This document shows positions 27,853 to 37,065 of a DNA stretch of 64,000 nt, in pieces (the first letter of the stretch is position 1; each line of letters begins with the position of its first letter). The notes under the pieces were generated by a model that searched no databases, was not told the origin of the DNA, and saw only the letters and a program-made list of their open reading frames with translations. The stretch lies in NCBI RefSeq assembly GCF_030271535.1, contig NZ_JASCXJ010000006.1:184260-248259 (forward strand). The letters run 5' to 3'. Made by a program: the position numbers and the translations under genes. Source of the DNA: Nocardiopsis sp. ATB16-24. GTDB taxonomy: Bacteria; Actinomycetota; Actinomycetes; Streptosporangiales; Streptosporangiaceae.

Positions 27853-28382
27853 ACTGGGCCGGCGAGATCCTGGCACAGTCGCAGTTCTACTGGGAGTACT
27901 CCCTGTGGCCCCGGCTGGAGGGGCTCACCGACGAGGAGTTCTTCTGGGAACCGGTGCCCGGAGCCTGGACGGTCCGCAGGACCTCCACCGGGCGACACCA
28001 GCCCGACTCGGCCGTTCCCGAACCGGAGCCGCCCCCGGTGACCACCATCGCCTGGCGGCTGGGACACATCGCCGTGGACATGCTGGAGATCCGCGTCAAC
28101 TGGCACTTCGGTGACCGCACCGCCACACGTGAGGACATCGACTGGCCCGCGAGCGCGGTCGAGGCCAGGCAACGGCTGCGCCACGCCTACCAGGCCTGGT
28201 CCGGGCACATCCGGCGACTGGACGACGAGGCCCTGGCCGCCCCCGTGAGCAGTGCCGAGGCACCGCAGTGGGCGGGTTTTCCGATGGTCGCCCTGGTGCT
28301 CCACGTCAACAGGGAGATCATCCACCACGGTGCGGAGGTGGCGGTGCTACGCGACCTGTACCGCGCCGGCCACGGCGGTTGA
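27843..28382 (+). CDS. DinB-like (DUF664/YfiT) domain protein
   Basis: A 179-residue four-helix-bundle protein of the DinB superfamily, often metal-dependent thiol transferases. Possible metal ligands are in TTIAWRLGHIAVDM and in the C-terminal VNREIIHHGAEVAVLRDL, where two adjacent His and a downstream helix match the family layout. The first helix starts at GEILAQSQFYWEYSLWPRL. It overlaps the DUF574 gene by 10 bp and has GGGGAAC 6 nt before its ATG, so the two probably form an operon. Partner thiol and substrate are unknown. Confidence 0.85.
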   Translation: MAVNWAGEILAQSQFYWEYSLWPRLEGLTDEEFFWEPVPGAWTVRRTSTGRHQPDSAVPEPEPPPVTTIAWRLGHIAVDMLEIRVNWHFGDRTATREDIDWPASAVEARQRLRHAYQAWSGHIRRLDDEALAAPVSSAEAPQWAGFPMVALVLHVNREIIHHGAEVAVLRDLYRAGHGG

Positions 28383-28447
28383 GCGCGCCACGGTCGACGG
28401 CCGTGGGATCCCCTCCTCCCGCCGACCCCGACGCGCGGACACCACGT

Positions 28448-30547
28448 TCAGACCACGTGCAACGGGTCGACCCTCACCTGTGCCAGATGTTCGTCGCGGC
28501 GGGCGCTGCGCGCCGAGGCCGCCGCCTTCAAGGACCGGGCCAGCGCGCCCACCCGCGCGCGCGGTACCCGTAGCAGCGCGCGCTCGGTCGGGCGGGCCTC
28601 GTCGGCGTCGGTCGAACGGTCCCCGCCGACGGGGACCGGGCCCAGGAGTTCGGTGCCCTCCGGCAGGGCGATCTGGTCGAGCAGCTCGCGCACGTGCTCG
28701 GGGGAACCGGTGACCGAGGCCATGGACACGGCCGGAGGAAAGCCCAACTCCCGACGTTCGGCCAGTTCGCGTTCGGCGAAGCCCGTCGGATCCCAGCGCA
28801 CGAACGACTGCACCACCGGCAGCGAGGCCTCGGCCGACACCACGACCGTACCGCCCGGACGCACCAGCGCCGCGGCGTTCAACCAGCGTCGCAGGGTCTC
28901 CTCCGACGCACGCAGGTCCATCCGGTTCAGCAGTGCCCAGCCGTCCAGGAGCACGGCCGCCGCGTACCCGTTCTCGGCCACCGGCTCCGCGCCCGGGGTC
29001 GCCACCACCAGCGACGGCGAGTCGGCCACCCGGGGCAGGATCTCCTCGCGGCCCGAGGTGCGCACGGCCAAGGAGGGAAAGGCCCTGCCCAACTCCTCGG
29101 CGGTGCGACGGGCGCCCACCACCACGGCGCGCATCCGGCCGAGGCCGCACTCGGGGCACGCCCACTGACCGGCCACCCGACCGCACCAACCGCACGAGGG
29201 CATGGCGTGCGAGCCGCGCACCGCGAGCGGGCCCCGGCACGAGTCGCAGCGGGCGGGTTCACGGCATCCGGCGCACGCGAGCGTGTTGAGGTAGCCCCGA
29301 CGCGGAACCTGGAAGAGCACCGGTCCGGTACGGGCGGCCTCGCGCGCCGCGCGCAGGGCCAGGCTGGGCATGCGCGCGGACCGCGCGGCCTCGTCACGCG
29401 CCAGTTCACGGTCGTCCCCGGCCGCCCGCACCACCGGTGCGCGGCCGCGCAGGGTCCGTCTGTCGGCGGTCAGGGAACGGGCCCATCCCGACTCCACCAG
29501 GGACTGGGCGTCGGTGGTGCGCGTGTGCCCGCCGATCAGTGCGCCCGCGCCTGTGCGGTGCGCACGCATGGACAGCACCGTGCGCGCGTGCGGGTAGGGG
29601 GCGTGAGGGTCGGCGTGCACGTCGTCGCCGTCGTCCCACAGGACCACCAGGCCCAGGTCCCGGACCGGGGCGAACACCGCGGCGCGCGTGCCCACCACCA
29701 CCTGGACCCGCCCGCGCAGTACCGCCAACCAGCGCCGGTAGCGCTCGGCCGGCCCGAGGTCGGCGGTGAGCGCCACGTACCGACCCTCGCCCACGTGCAG
29801 GCCGAGTGCGGTGTCGACGGAGGCGACGTCGCGTCCGTCGGGCACCACGATCACCGTCGCGCGTCCGGCGGCCAGGGTCGCACGTGCGGCGATCGCCACC
29901 GCCGCGGTCCAGTCCCCGCCGGGCAGGGCGTTCCACACGGCCCGCGCGGGCCGACCCTCCCGGAGCGCGTGGAGGAAGGAGGGCCCCTCGGGATAGTCCG
30001 CCCAGGGGCCGAGGGATTCGATCTCGGCCGTCCCGCCGGCGCCCTCCGCCTCCCCGATGTGCGTTCCGGCCTCCGGCGCGTCCCCGACCTCCTTCTCCAC
30101 ACGGGCGTGGCGCGGTGGCACGGCCAGACGCAGCACGTCACTGAGCGTGCCCGCGTAGCGGTCGGCGACCGCCCGTGCCAGCCCGAGGATCTCGGGGGTC
30201 AGCACCGGCTCGGGCGACACGACCGACTCCAGGTAGGCCAGTCGACCCGGGAACTCCGAGGTCTGCACCCGCTCCGCGAGGAAGCCGCTCAACAGGCGGT
30301 TGTTGAACCGCACCCTCACCCGGCAACCGGGCACCGCGGACTCGTCCATGTCGGCGGGAACCCGGTAGTCGAAGTACCGGTCGAGGTGGGGCAGCGGGGT
30401 GTCGACGATCACGCGCGCCACCGGTAGCCGCTCGGCGGGGCCGCGCGGTGCCGGACGGCGGGACTTCCTGGTCGTGGGGGCCTTGGCCCCGTCCTGCTTC
30501 GGAAGGTCGAAGAGGGTCTCGTCGGGCCGGCCGGGCTGCGCTGTCAT
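28448..30547 (-). CDS. priA: Primosomal protein N' PriA, helicase-degenerate actinobacterial type
   Basis: A 699-residue PriA homologue for replication restart. The N-terminal 3'-DNA-binding domain is clear ([39 protein letters not shown]). The zinc-binding cysteines are present in [15 protein letters not shown] and the segment CGWCG through CPECG. The P-loop GxTGSGKTE is replaced by [16 protein letters not shown], and the DEAH box by LWDDGDD. So helicase activity is not expected, as is known for PriA of actinobacteria. The ATG at 30547 follows AGAAGAG. It is transcribed away from fmt, which begins 170 bp further along the other strand. Confidence 0.92.
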   Translation of the reverse strand: MTAQPGRPDETLFDLPKQDGAKAPTTRKSRRPAPRGPAERLPVARVIVDTPLPHLDRYFDYRVPADMDESAVPGCRVRVRFNNRLLSGFLAERVQTSEFPGRLAYLESVVSPEPVLTPEILGLARAVADRYAGTLSDVLRLAVPPRHARVEKEVGDAPEAGTHIGEAEGAGGTAEIESLGPWADYPEGPSFLHALREGRPARAVWNALPGGDWTAAVAIAARATLAAGRATVIVVPDGRDVASVDTALGLHVGEGRYVALTADLGPAERYRRWLAVLRGRVQVVVGTRAAVFAPVRDLGLVVLWDDGDDVHADPHAPYPHARTVLSMRAHRTGAGALIGGHTRTTDAQSLVESGWARSLTADRRTLRGRAPVVRAAGDDRELARDEAARSARMPSLALRAAREAARTGPVLFQVPRRGYLNTLACAGCREPARCDSCRGPLAVRGSHAMPSCGWCGRVAGQWACPECGLGRMRAVVVGARRTAEELGRAFPSLAVRTSGREEILPRVADSPSLVVATPGAEPVAENGYAAAVLLDGWALLNRMDLRASEETLRRWLNAAALVRPGGTVVVSAEASLPVVQSFVRWDPTGFAERELAERRELGFPPAVSMASVTGSPEHVRELLDQIALPEGTELLGPVPVGGDRSTDADEARPTERALLRVPRARVGALARSLKAAASARSARRDEHLAQVRVDPLHVV

Positions 30548-30717
30548 CGCTCTTCTGTCTATCAGAAGGAGATGACGGCGACCCGCTCCCGGGACTGGTA
30601 GAACTGGGAACCCGACAGACCGTGCTCGTGGGCTCCTCGTCCTCTCCGGCCGGATCCGGCGCACGGGGCCGGCCGCCGGCACGACGGCCGACCCCGGGCA
30701 AGTGGAGGGAACCCACA

Positions 30718-31653
30718 GTGAAGCTTGTCTTTGCCGGCACGCCCCAGGTGGCGGTGCCGTCGCTGCGCGCGCTGCTCGACTCCGACCACGAGGTCGCCGC
30801 CGTGGTCACCCGGCCCGACGCGCGTTCCGGACGGGGCCGCAAGGTCTCGACCAGTCCGGTCGGGGAGCTGGCCCGAGCCGAGGGGATCGAGGTCCTCAAA
30901 CCGGAGAAGGCGGGCGACCCCGAGTTCCTGGAGAGGCTCCGACGGATCGCCCCGGACTGCTGCCCCGTCGTCGCCTACGGAGCCCTTCTGCCACGGTCCG
31001 CACTCGACGTCCCCCGCCACGGTTGGGTCAACCTGCACTTCTCCCTGTTGCCGGCCTGGCGCGGCGCCGCGCCCGTGCAACACGCCGTGTTGCACGGTGA
31101 CGACGTCACCGGCGCGTCCACCTTCCGGATCGTCGAGGAGCTCGACGCCGGGCCGGTCTACGGCACCCTCACCGAGTCCATCCGCCCCACCGACACCAGC
31201 GGTGAGCTCCTCGAACGGCTCTCCGTCTCCGGTGCCGAGCTTCTCGTGCGCACGATCGACGGCATCGCCGAGGGGCGGCTCGTCCCGGTCGAACAACCGG
31301 CCGACGGCCTCTCCTACGCCGCGAAGCTCACCCCCGAGGACGCCGAACTCGACCTCACCGCACCGGCCCTGCGCGTGGACCGCCAGGTCCGGGCCTGCAC
31401 ACCGGCCCCGGGGGCCTGGACCACCTTCCGCGGCACCCGCCTCAAGATCGGTCCCGTCACCCCCCTTCCCGAAGCCGACACACCGGTCCTCGAGCCCGGT
31501 CGACTGCACGTCGACAAAAGGCGCGTGCTGGTCGGCACCAGCACCCACCCGGTCGTCCTGGGGCAGGTCCAGCCCCAGGGCAAACGCGCCATGCCCGCGG
31601 TGGACTGGGCCCGTGGCGTGCGTCCCACCGAAGACGACCGCCTGGGACGCTGA
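30718..31653 (+). CDS. fmt: Methionyl-tRNA formyltransferase
   Basis: A 311-residue formyltransferase that formylates initiator Met-tRNA using 10-formyl-THF. The N-terminus [20 protein letters not shown] is diagnostic. Active-site sequence includes [20 protein letters not shown], with the expected Asn, His and Asp in the hydrolase-like core (DAGPVY downstream). The C-terminal OB-like domain begins about residue 205. GTG 30718 follows GGAGGG. Next comes rsmB after 72 bp, the usual fmt-rsmB(sun)-rpe order, though two minus-strand genes are inserted before rpe. Confidence 0.95.
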   Translation: MKLVFAGTPQVAVPSLRALLDSDHEVAAVVTRPDARSGRGRKVSTSPVGELARAEGIEVLKPEKAGDPEFLERLRRIAPDCCPVVAYGALLPRSALDVPRHGWVNLHFSLLPAWRGAAPVQHAVLHGDDVTGASTFRIVEELDAGPVYGTLTESIRPTDTSGELLERLSVSGAELLVRTIDGIAEGRLVPVEQPADGLSYAAKLTPEDAELDLTAPALRVDRQVRACTPAPGAWTTFRGTRLKIGPVTPLPEADTPVLEPGRLHVDKRRVLVGTSTHPVVLGQVQPQGKRAMPAVDWARGVRPTEDDRLGR

Positions 31654-31660
31654 GCTGCCG

Positions 31661-31666
31661 TAGTCT
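31661..31666 (+). promoter_or_regulatory. Putative -10 box of rsmB
   Basis: TAGTCT just past the fmt stop, about 60 nt before the rsmB TTG. It may give rsmB its own promoter. No clear -35. Confidence 0.35.
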
Positions 31667-31725
31667 CGTCCTGGCGGGCCGTCCGGCCCACCAGGACCCG
31701 TCCCCGGCTTGTTGAGGCACATACG

Positions 31726-33195
31726 TTGAGCGAGCAGTCCCGATCTCCGTACCACCGTCCCGGCAGGAGAGGAAGGTCCGGGCGAGGCGGCGGTCAGGGC
31801 GGGTCCGCACCGCCCCAGCCCCGTGACCCGGCCCGCCGCGTGGCCTACGACGTGCTGCGCGCGGTCGAACAACGCGACGCCTACGCCAACCTGCTGTTGC
31901 CCGCCCTGCTCAACGAACGCGCCATCAGCGGACGCGACGCCGCGCTGGCCACCGAACTGACCTACGGGACCCTGCGACGTCAGGGCACCTACGACGCCGT
32001 TCTGGAGGCCTGCGTGGACCGCACGCTCGCCTCCGTGGACACCGAGGTGCTGCCGCTGCTACGCCTGGGCGCCCACCAACTGTTGTCCACCAAGATCCCG
32101 CCGCACGCGGCGGTGAGCGCGACGGTCGACCTGGCCCGCCGGGTCGTGGGCCACCACCGTGGAAGGTTCGTCAACGCGGTTCTGCGTCGGGTGTCCGCGC
32201 GCGACCTGGACGAGTGGACCTCCGTGGTCGCCCCCGAACGCGCGACCGACCCCAGCGGGCACCTGTCGGTCGTGCACAGCCACCCCCGCTGGGTGGTCAA
32301 GGAACTGGCCCGAGCGTTGGGGGAGAGGTCGGCCGAGGGCCTGGTCCGGACCGAGCGCCTGCTCGCCGCCCACAACGAACGCCCCCGGGTGACGCTCATG
32401 GCCAAGCCGGGGCGCGCCACCGTCGCCGACCTCGTGGCCGCCGGTGCGGAGGAGGCCCGTTACTCGCCGTTCGGCGCCTACCTGCCCGAAGGTGACCCGG
32501 CGGCGATCCGCGAGGTGCACCAGAACCGCGCCGCCGTGCAGGACGAGGCCAGCCAACTGGTCGCGTTGGCCCTGACCAGGGTGGACGCCCATGGACCGGA
32601 CACCCGTTGGCTGGACATGTGCGCCGGCCCCGGCGGCAAGGCCGGTCTTCTGGCCTCCCTGGCCGGGCAGCGCGACGCCCGCCTGCTGGCCGCCGAGATA
32701 CAACCCGCGCGTGCCGGTCTGGTGGCCAGGGCGGTACGCCGCTCCCCACGTGACGCGGGCCGCACGGTGATCGCCGACGGAACGGCGCCCGCCTGGCGGC
32801 CGGGAGCCTTCGACCGGGTCCTGGTGGACGCACCGTGCACCGGCCTGGGCGCGCTCCGCCGTCGCCCCGAGGCCCGCTGGCGGCGTACGGAGGACTCGGC
32901 CGCGGGGCTGTCACCGCTCCAGCACGACCTGCTGACCAGCGCGGTCGAGGCCGCCCGCCCCGGTGGGGTGATCGCGTACGTGACGTGCTCACCCCATCTG
33001 GACGAGACCGACGCGGTCGTGCGGCGCGTGCTCTCCGAACGGTCGGACCTGACCCTCCTGCGCGCCGCCGACTACCTGGACGAGGTCCCCGACCTCGCCG
33101 CGGGGCCCGAGGGGCGGTACGTCCAGTTCTGGCCGCACGTCCATGGGACCGACGCGATGTTCCTGGCCCTGCTGCGCAGGTCAGAGCGTTCTTGA
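31726..33195 (+). CDS. rsmB: 16S rRNA (cytosine-C5)-methyltransferase RsmB (Sun/Fmu)
   Basis: A 489-residue RsmB that methylates C967 of 16S rRNA. The N-terminal NusB-like domain is evident (DPARRVAYDVLRAVEQRDAY; LTYGTLRRQGTYDAVLE). The Rossmann MTase has motif I WLDMCAGPGGKAGLLASLA, motif IV VDAPCTGLGALRRRPEARW with the release Cys, and motif VI AYVTCSPHLDETDAV with the catalytic Cys. A TTG start at 31726 is inferred; the first 30 residues are Arg/Gly-rich. Its last 15 bp overlap the end of the convergent membrane-protein gene. Confidence 0.94.
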   Translation: MSEQSRSPYHRPGRRGRSGRGGGQGGSAPPQPRDPARRVAYDVLRAVEQRDAYANLLLPALLNERAISGRDAALATELTYGTLRRQGTYDAVLEACVDRTLASVDTEVLPLLRLGAHQLLSTKIPPHAAVSATVDLARRVVGHHRGRFVNAVLRRVSARDLDEWTSVVAPERATDPSGHLSVVHSHPRWVVKELARALGERSAEGLVRTERLLAAHNERPRVTLMAKPGRATVADLVAAGAEEARYSPFGAYLPEGDPAAIREVHQNRAAVQDEASQLVALALTRVDAHGPDTRWLDMCAGPGGKAGLLASLAGQRDARLLAAEIQPARAGLVARAVRRSPRDAGRTVIADGTAPAWRPGAFDRVLVDAPCTGLGALRRRPEARWRRTEDSAAGLSPLQHDLLTSAVEAARPGGVIAYVTCSPHLDETDAVVRRVLSERSDLTLLRAADYLDEVPDLAAGPEGRYVQFWPHVHGTDAMFLALLRRSERS

Positions 33196-34215
33196 GTCCT
33201 CGGATCCGGTCTCGGTCGCCGGTCGGTCCGCCGTGGGACCGACCGGACCGGGAGCCGGCCCCTCCGGGGGCCGGACCGGTTCGGGCCCCGGCTTCGGAGG
33301 GAGGGGAGGCCTCATGTGCAGCGGTGGCATGCTCGCGCGCAGGCGCAGGGTCAGCCTCTCTCCGAGGTCACCGCTGAACCTTCCCTCGTGCGCGACCCCC
33401 AGCCGCTCCGCCAGTGCGATCGCGTGCAGGCGCACAGTGGCCTCCACCAGGGTCGCGTAGGTCTCGGCCGCGGCACGGGTCCGTGTCCACGCGATCGCGC
33501 CCAGGGCCGCGGAGACGAACGCCGCGGGCCACCACCACACGGTCAGCGGCAGGTAGAGCAGAGCCCACGCCGCCGGCCCCATGGCGCGGGAGAGCCCCTC
33601 ACGGGCTCCCGCGATCTCGGTGCGTTCCTCCTCCGGCAGGATCAGCCACAGGTGCGGCCACAGCACGGCCAGGTCCGCGCGGTGGTCACGGGCCAACCGG
33701 GTCCGCACGGCCTCCAACCGGTCGCCGCACCAGGTGGGGCGCTCCGGTCGTTCGGGGGAAAGACGCGCCATTCGGTCGTAGGCCATGGCGAACGCGGACT
33801 CGTCGTGTTCGCCACGGGCCCGCTCGACCCTCTCCCGTAGCCGGTCCCAGCGCACACGGCGCGAGTCCACCCACCGCTCGGTCCAACCGCGCAGCGGCGG
33901 GGGCCACAGGCGCCAGTCCGAGGCTGTCCACAGCCGTTCCACCGCCCGGCCGACCCCCCGCGCGACCAGGCCCGCGGCGGCGCTCCCGGCCACCACGACC
34001 GCCAACACCAGGGCCTGCCCGCCGAAGGTGTCCACACGCGGATCGGCGGCGTGCTCCGCGATCAGGGCGAGCAGGCCGTCCACGTCCCACGCCGCGGCCC
34101 ATCCCAGGGTGTGGGCGGCGACGGCGACCGCCAGGTACAGGGCCCCGGGGAGGAGGAGCGACGCCACCCGCCGTTCGGTGAGCCGGGCGCCCAGTTCCGC
34201 CCAGAGGTCGCCCAT
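33181..34215 (-). CDS. Unknown membrane protein
   Basis: A 344-residue protein that I do not recognise with a named family. It has a hydrophobic helix near the N-terminus (SLLLPGALYLAVAVAAHTLG), a second near residue 65 (ALVLAVVVAGSAAAGLVARG), a long soluble part with many Arg/Trp (WTERWVDSRRVRWDRLRERV), and paired helices near 220-255 (AWALLYLPLTVWWWPAAFVS). The C-terminal 50 residues are Pro-rich. The ATG at 34215 begins 4 nt after the upstream small gene stops, so they form a two-gene unit. The 3' end overlaps convergent rsmB by 15 bp. Confidence 0.75.
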   Translation of the reverse strand: MGDLWAELGARLTERRVASLLLPGALYLAVAVAAHTLGWAAAWDVDGLLALIAEHAADPRVDTFGGQALVLAVVVAGSAAAGLVARGVGRAVERLWTASDWRLWPPPLRGWTERWVDSRRVRWDRLRERVERARGEHDESAFAMAYDRMARLSPERPERPTWCGDRLEAVRTRLARDHRADLAVLWPHLWLILPEEERTEIAGAREGLSRAMGPAAWALLYLPLTVWWWPAAFVSAALGAIAWTRTRAAAETYATLVEATVRLHAIALAERLGVAHEGRFSGDLGERLTLRLRASMPPLHMRPPLPPKPGPEPVRPPEGPAPGPVGPTADRPATETGSEDSRTL

Positions 34216-34219
34216 GCGC

Positions 34220-34612
34220 CTACCGCCCCCCGGGAGGGCGCAGCGAGGAGCCGCTGACCCGGCAGACGGGCACGTCCTCCGCGGGGGTGGGCTCCCAGGT
34301 CCGCGCGCACCGGCCGTCGGGGCACCCGTACAGGGCGGAGGCCGGTCTGGGCAGGCCGACCCCCGCCACCCTCGCGTCCCTGGCGCCCACGCGATGGATG
34401 CCGTCGGCGTACTCGGCCAGGCCACGGCCCCCGAGCGCGGTCAGCGACTCCGAAAGACGGGACAGTTCGCCCGCGAGGTCCCCGCCCTCGCGGGCGGCCC
34501 GGAGCACCGCGTCGACCGGCGAGGCCCTCTCGGACGCGCGTCCGAGTCGAGCGCGCAGGAGATCGGCGTGCTCGCAGACCAGGCCCAGATCCGTCTTCGT
34601 GTCCTTGCTCAT
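34220..34612 (-). CDS. Small unknown protein with C-terminal Cys motif
   Basis: A 130-residue hydrophilic protein of unknown function. It is helical in the first 90 residues (DLGLVCEHADLLRARLGRAS; LAGELSRLSESLTALGGRGL) and ends with a Cys-containing stretch GCPDGRCARTWEP and PVCRV that may bind zinc. The ATG at 34612 follows GGGAGGA; longer versions have no ribosome site. It is the first gene of a pair with the 344-residue membrane protein, so the two may act together at the membrane. Confidence 0.75.
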   Translation of the reverse strand: MSKDTKTDLGLVCEHADLLRARLGRASERASPVDAVLRAAREGGDLAGELSRLSESLTALGGRGLAEYADGIHRVGARDARVAGVGLPRPASALYGCPDGRCARTWEPTPAEDVPVCRVSGSSLRPPGGR

Positions 34613-34820
34613 CGGGGGGTCCTCCCGTCCAGGGGTGGAGTGGGACGAAGCGTACTCCAGCGGCGTCCGGCACAGGAGCCCTCGACCCCTTCTCTCCTCT
34701 CGGCCACCGCCCGCCGTCGGCCTTCCGAAGGAGCGGTGGTCCACGTCGACGGAGCGCACCGGGGCCGATGCCCGGGTCCGGTGAGGTGGGAGGGGGCCGC
34801 CCGCCCGCCGGCCACGCGGT

Positions 34821-34826
34821 TAGACT
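34821..34826 (+). promoter_or_regulatory. -10 box of rpe, likely leaderless
   Basis: TAGACT ends 6 nt before the rpe GTG at 34833. With the usual 6-8 nt from -10 to the start of transcription, the mRNA should begin at or next to the start codon. No Shine-Dalgarno is present. Confidence 0.55.
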
Positions 34827-34832
34827 GCACGC

Positions 34833-35504
34833 GTGGCCATCCAGATCTCACCCAGCATCCTCAGCGCCGACTTCGCACGCCTGGCGGACGAAGCCGCCGC
34901 CGTGTCCCCGTCCGCCGACTGGCTCCACGTCGACGTGATGGACAACCACTTCGTCCCCAACCTGACGTTGGGCCTGCCCATCGTCGAGTCCCTGCTCAAG
35001 GCGACGGACACGCCGCTGGACTGCCACTTGATGATCGAGGACCCCGACCGTTGGGCTCCGGCCTACGCCGAGGCCGGAGCGGGCAGTGTCACCATCCACG
35101 CCAAGGCCGCCGGTGCTCCGGTGCGCACCCTGCGGGAGATCCGCCGCCTCGGAGCCCGAGCCGGACTGGCCCTCAACCCCGCGGAGGCGGTCGAGCCCTA
35201 CGCCGACCTCATCGGCGAGATGGACATGCTCCTGCTCATGACGGTCGAGCCCGGTTTCGGAGGTCAGAAGTTCCTCGACATGGTCCTGCCCAAGATCCGC
35301 AGGGCCCGGGAACTCCTCGACAGTCGCGAGGCCTCGGTCTGGCTCCAGGTCGACGGCGGCGTCAGTGAGGAGACGATCGAGCGGGCGGCCGAGGCCGGCG
35401 CGGACGTCTTCGTCGCGGGCTCGGCGGTCTACGGCGCCCAGGACCCGGCCAAGGCCGTCGACTCCCTACGCTCCCTGGCGGCCAAGGCCCGAGGGCGCGA
35501 CTGA
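34833..35504 (+). CDS. rpe: Ribulose-phosphate 3-epimerase
   Basis: A 223-residue TIM-barrel epimerase that interconverts ribulose-5-phosphate and xylulose-5-phosphate in the pentose phosphate pathway. Conserved parts are [34 protein letters not shown] with catalytic Asp and metal-binding His, [23 protein letters not shown], and [11 protein letters not shown]. The usual FHxEA motif reads IHAKA here. The GTG at 34833 lies 6 nt after a -10 box, so the mRNA is probably leaderless. It supplies ribulose-5-phosphate, a substrate of the nearby RibBA. Confidence 0.95.
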   Translation: MAIQISPSILSADFARLADEAAAVSPSADWLHVDVMDNHFVPNLTLGLPIVESLLKATDTPLDCHLMIEDPDRWAPAYAEAGAGSVTIHAKAAGAPVRTLREIRRLGARAGLALNPAEAVEPYADLIGEMDMLLLMTVEPGFGGQKFLDMVLPKIRRARELLDSREASVWLQVDGGVSEETIERAAEAGADVFVAGSAVYGAQDPAKAVDSLRSLAAKARGRD

Positions 35505-35656
35505 GGGCCCCCGCAACGATCCCGACACGGCCGCGTACGCGTGTGGCCACGTCCCGCCGGACGGCTCTATGCTGTGCGACTCGTAGTCGTTGAATCCGCT
35601 TGGTCGCGGCTCCGTCTTCCCTCCGTGCGTTCGCGTGCGCGGGGGAGCGGCGCGGC

Positions 35657-36748
35657 GTGAGCGCGTTGCCAGGCGCGGACCCGTGGGAGTACGCGTTGCA
35701 CGCTTCGGCCGTCGAGTATCCGCCCCTGGACGCCCTGTGGGAGGCGGAGATCGTCCCCATCCGATGGCTCCAGGGGCTGGGGGACTGGCTCGCCCTTCCG
35801 TTGGGGGTCCTCACCCACCTCGGTTCCCAGAGCGTCATCATCGTCGTGCTCGCCGTGGTCTTCTGGTGCTTCGACTCCCGGTTGGGCGCACGCCTCTTCG
35901 TCGTCGTGGCCGCCTCGGGGATGGTGAACTACCTGTGCAAATCCCTGCTCTACGGGGCGCGTCCCTCCTGGTTCGACGCCCACGTCAAGGCCCACGCCGA
36001 CCATGGCAGTTTCGGGATCCCCTCGGGGCACACCCAGGGGGCCATGGTCACCTGGGGCTACCTGGGCCTGAGGTCCGGGCGTCGGGTGATGCCGTGGGTG
36101 GCCGTCGCCGTCATCGCACTCGTGTCGTTCTCACGGATCTACCTGGGCGCGCACTTCATCAGCGACGTGGTGGCGGGTCTGCTCCTGGGCGCCGCCGTGC
36201 TGTGGGCGGCCCTTCGATGGGAGGACCGCATCGCCCGCTGGTGGTCGGGCCTGACCACCGTCCGTTGGGTGGGCTGCGCCCTGGCGGTGACCCTCCTGCC
36301 CTGTCTCGTGGCCGCCCTGTGGCAGTCGCTGGTGCTGGGCTCCTGGGAGGTCCCCGCGGAGTGGATCGGGGCCGCCCCCACGGATCCGGCCGGACACACC
36401 CTCACCGGTCTGTACACGGTCTCCGGCGCCCTGCTCGGGGGGATCGTCGGTTTCACCCTGCTGGCGGGACGCGGCTGGTACAGCGCCCAGGGCACCGTCG
36501 TGTCCAAGATCGCCCGATTCGTCCTCGGGATCTCGGTGGTCGTGCTCATCCAGGCGGTCATGGACGTGTTCTTCGGCGCAACGACCGGGCTGAGCGCCTC
36601 AGTCGTGAGCTTCGTCGCCTACGCCGCGATCACCTTCTGGGCCTCCTACGTCGCACCGGAACTGTTCGTCCGCAGCGGCCTGGCCCGACGTCCCGACCCG
36701 TCGCGCGCCTCCGTCTCCGACGCGCCGGACGGAACCGGGAGCGAATGA
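35657..36748 (+). CDS. PAP2-superfamily membrane phosphatase
   Basis: A 363-residue membrane protein with the full PAP2/acid-phosphatase signature: KSLLYGARP (K-x6-RP), IPSGHTQGA (PSGH) and SRIYLGAHFISDVVAG (SR-x5-H-x3-D). At least seven hydrophobic helices are visible. The substrate is probably a lipid pyrophosphate or phosphatidate, as for undecaprenyl-pyrophosphate phosphatases, but is not shown. I took GTG 35657, which has GGGGGAGCGG 8 nt upstream, over the TTG at 35600. TATGCT at 35568-35573 may be the -10. The gene ends about 75 bp before the FMN riboswitch. Confidence 0.88.
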   Translation: MSALPGADPWEYALHASAVEYPPLDALWEAEIVPIRWLQGLGDWLALPLGVLTHLGSQSVIIVVLAVVFWCFDSRLGARLFVVVAASGMVNYLCKSLLYGARPSWFDAHVKAHADHGSFGIPSGHTQGAMVTWGYLGLRSGRRVMPWVAVAVIALVSFSRIYLGAHFISDVVAGLLLGAAVLWAALRWEDRIARWWSGLTTVRWVGCALAVTLLPCLVAALWQSLVLGSWEVPAEWIGAAPTDPAGHTLTGLYTVSGALLGGIVGFTLLAGRGWYSAQGTVVSKIARFVLGISVVVLIQAVMDVFFGATTGLSASVVSFVAYAAITFWASYVAPELFVRSGLARRPDPSRASVSDAPDGTGSE

Positions 36749-36787
36749 TACACATCACACCCACTATGCGCCCGGGGCGGCGGGGGG

Positions 36788-36793
36788 TAGGAT
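36788..36793 (+). promoter_or_regulatory. Putative -10 box of the rib operon
   Basis: TAGGAT, about 32 nt upstream of the FMN riboswitch, so transcription would start near 36800 and include the whole aptamer. Confidence 0.45.
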
Positions 36794-36824
36794 CCGAACC
36801 GTTGAGACAGTAGTCGAACACGTG

Positions 36825-36946
36825 CTCCGGGGTCGGTGTAATTCCGAACCGGCGGTGACAGTCCGCGACCCGGCCGAAACCATCGGCCGGTTGAACCGGT
36901 GGAATTCCGGTACCGACGGTGAAAGTCCGGATGGGAGGCAGTACGT
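36825..36946 (+). ncRNA. FMN riboswitch (RFN element)
   Basis: All conserved blocks of the RFN aptamer are present in order: GGTCGGTGTAATTCC, ACCGGCGGTGACAGTCCGCG, a variable hairpin (CCGGCCG with CGGCCGG), TGGAATTCCGGTACCGAC, GGTGAAAGTCCGGATGGGAG. It lies 120 bp upstream of ribE. FMN binding should turn the rib operon off. I see no strong intrinsic terminator with a U tract. CCCCTTTT at 37022-37029 could pair with the AAGGG of the ribE ribosome site, so control of translation is more likely; this part is inference. Confidence 0.95.
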
Positions 36947-37065
36947 GTCGGGACGGTGTGCTCACCGTCGCGTTCCGAACGCGCGGTAACCGCCGCCGTC
37001 TCGCCGTGGACCCGTTCCACACCCCTTTTCCCCGGAGCCTGTACAGGCGAAGGGATGGCAAGGGC

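Noticed and set aside
28448..30547. PriA as a pseudogene because Walker A is lost
   Set aside because: Loss of helicase motifs is the normal state of actinobacterial PriA; the frame is intact and DNA-binding and zinc regions are kept.
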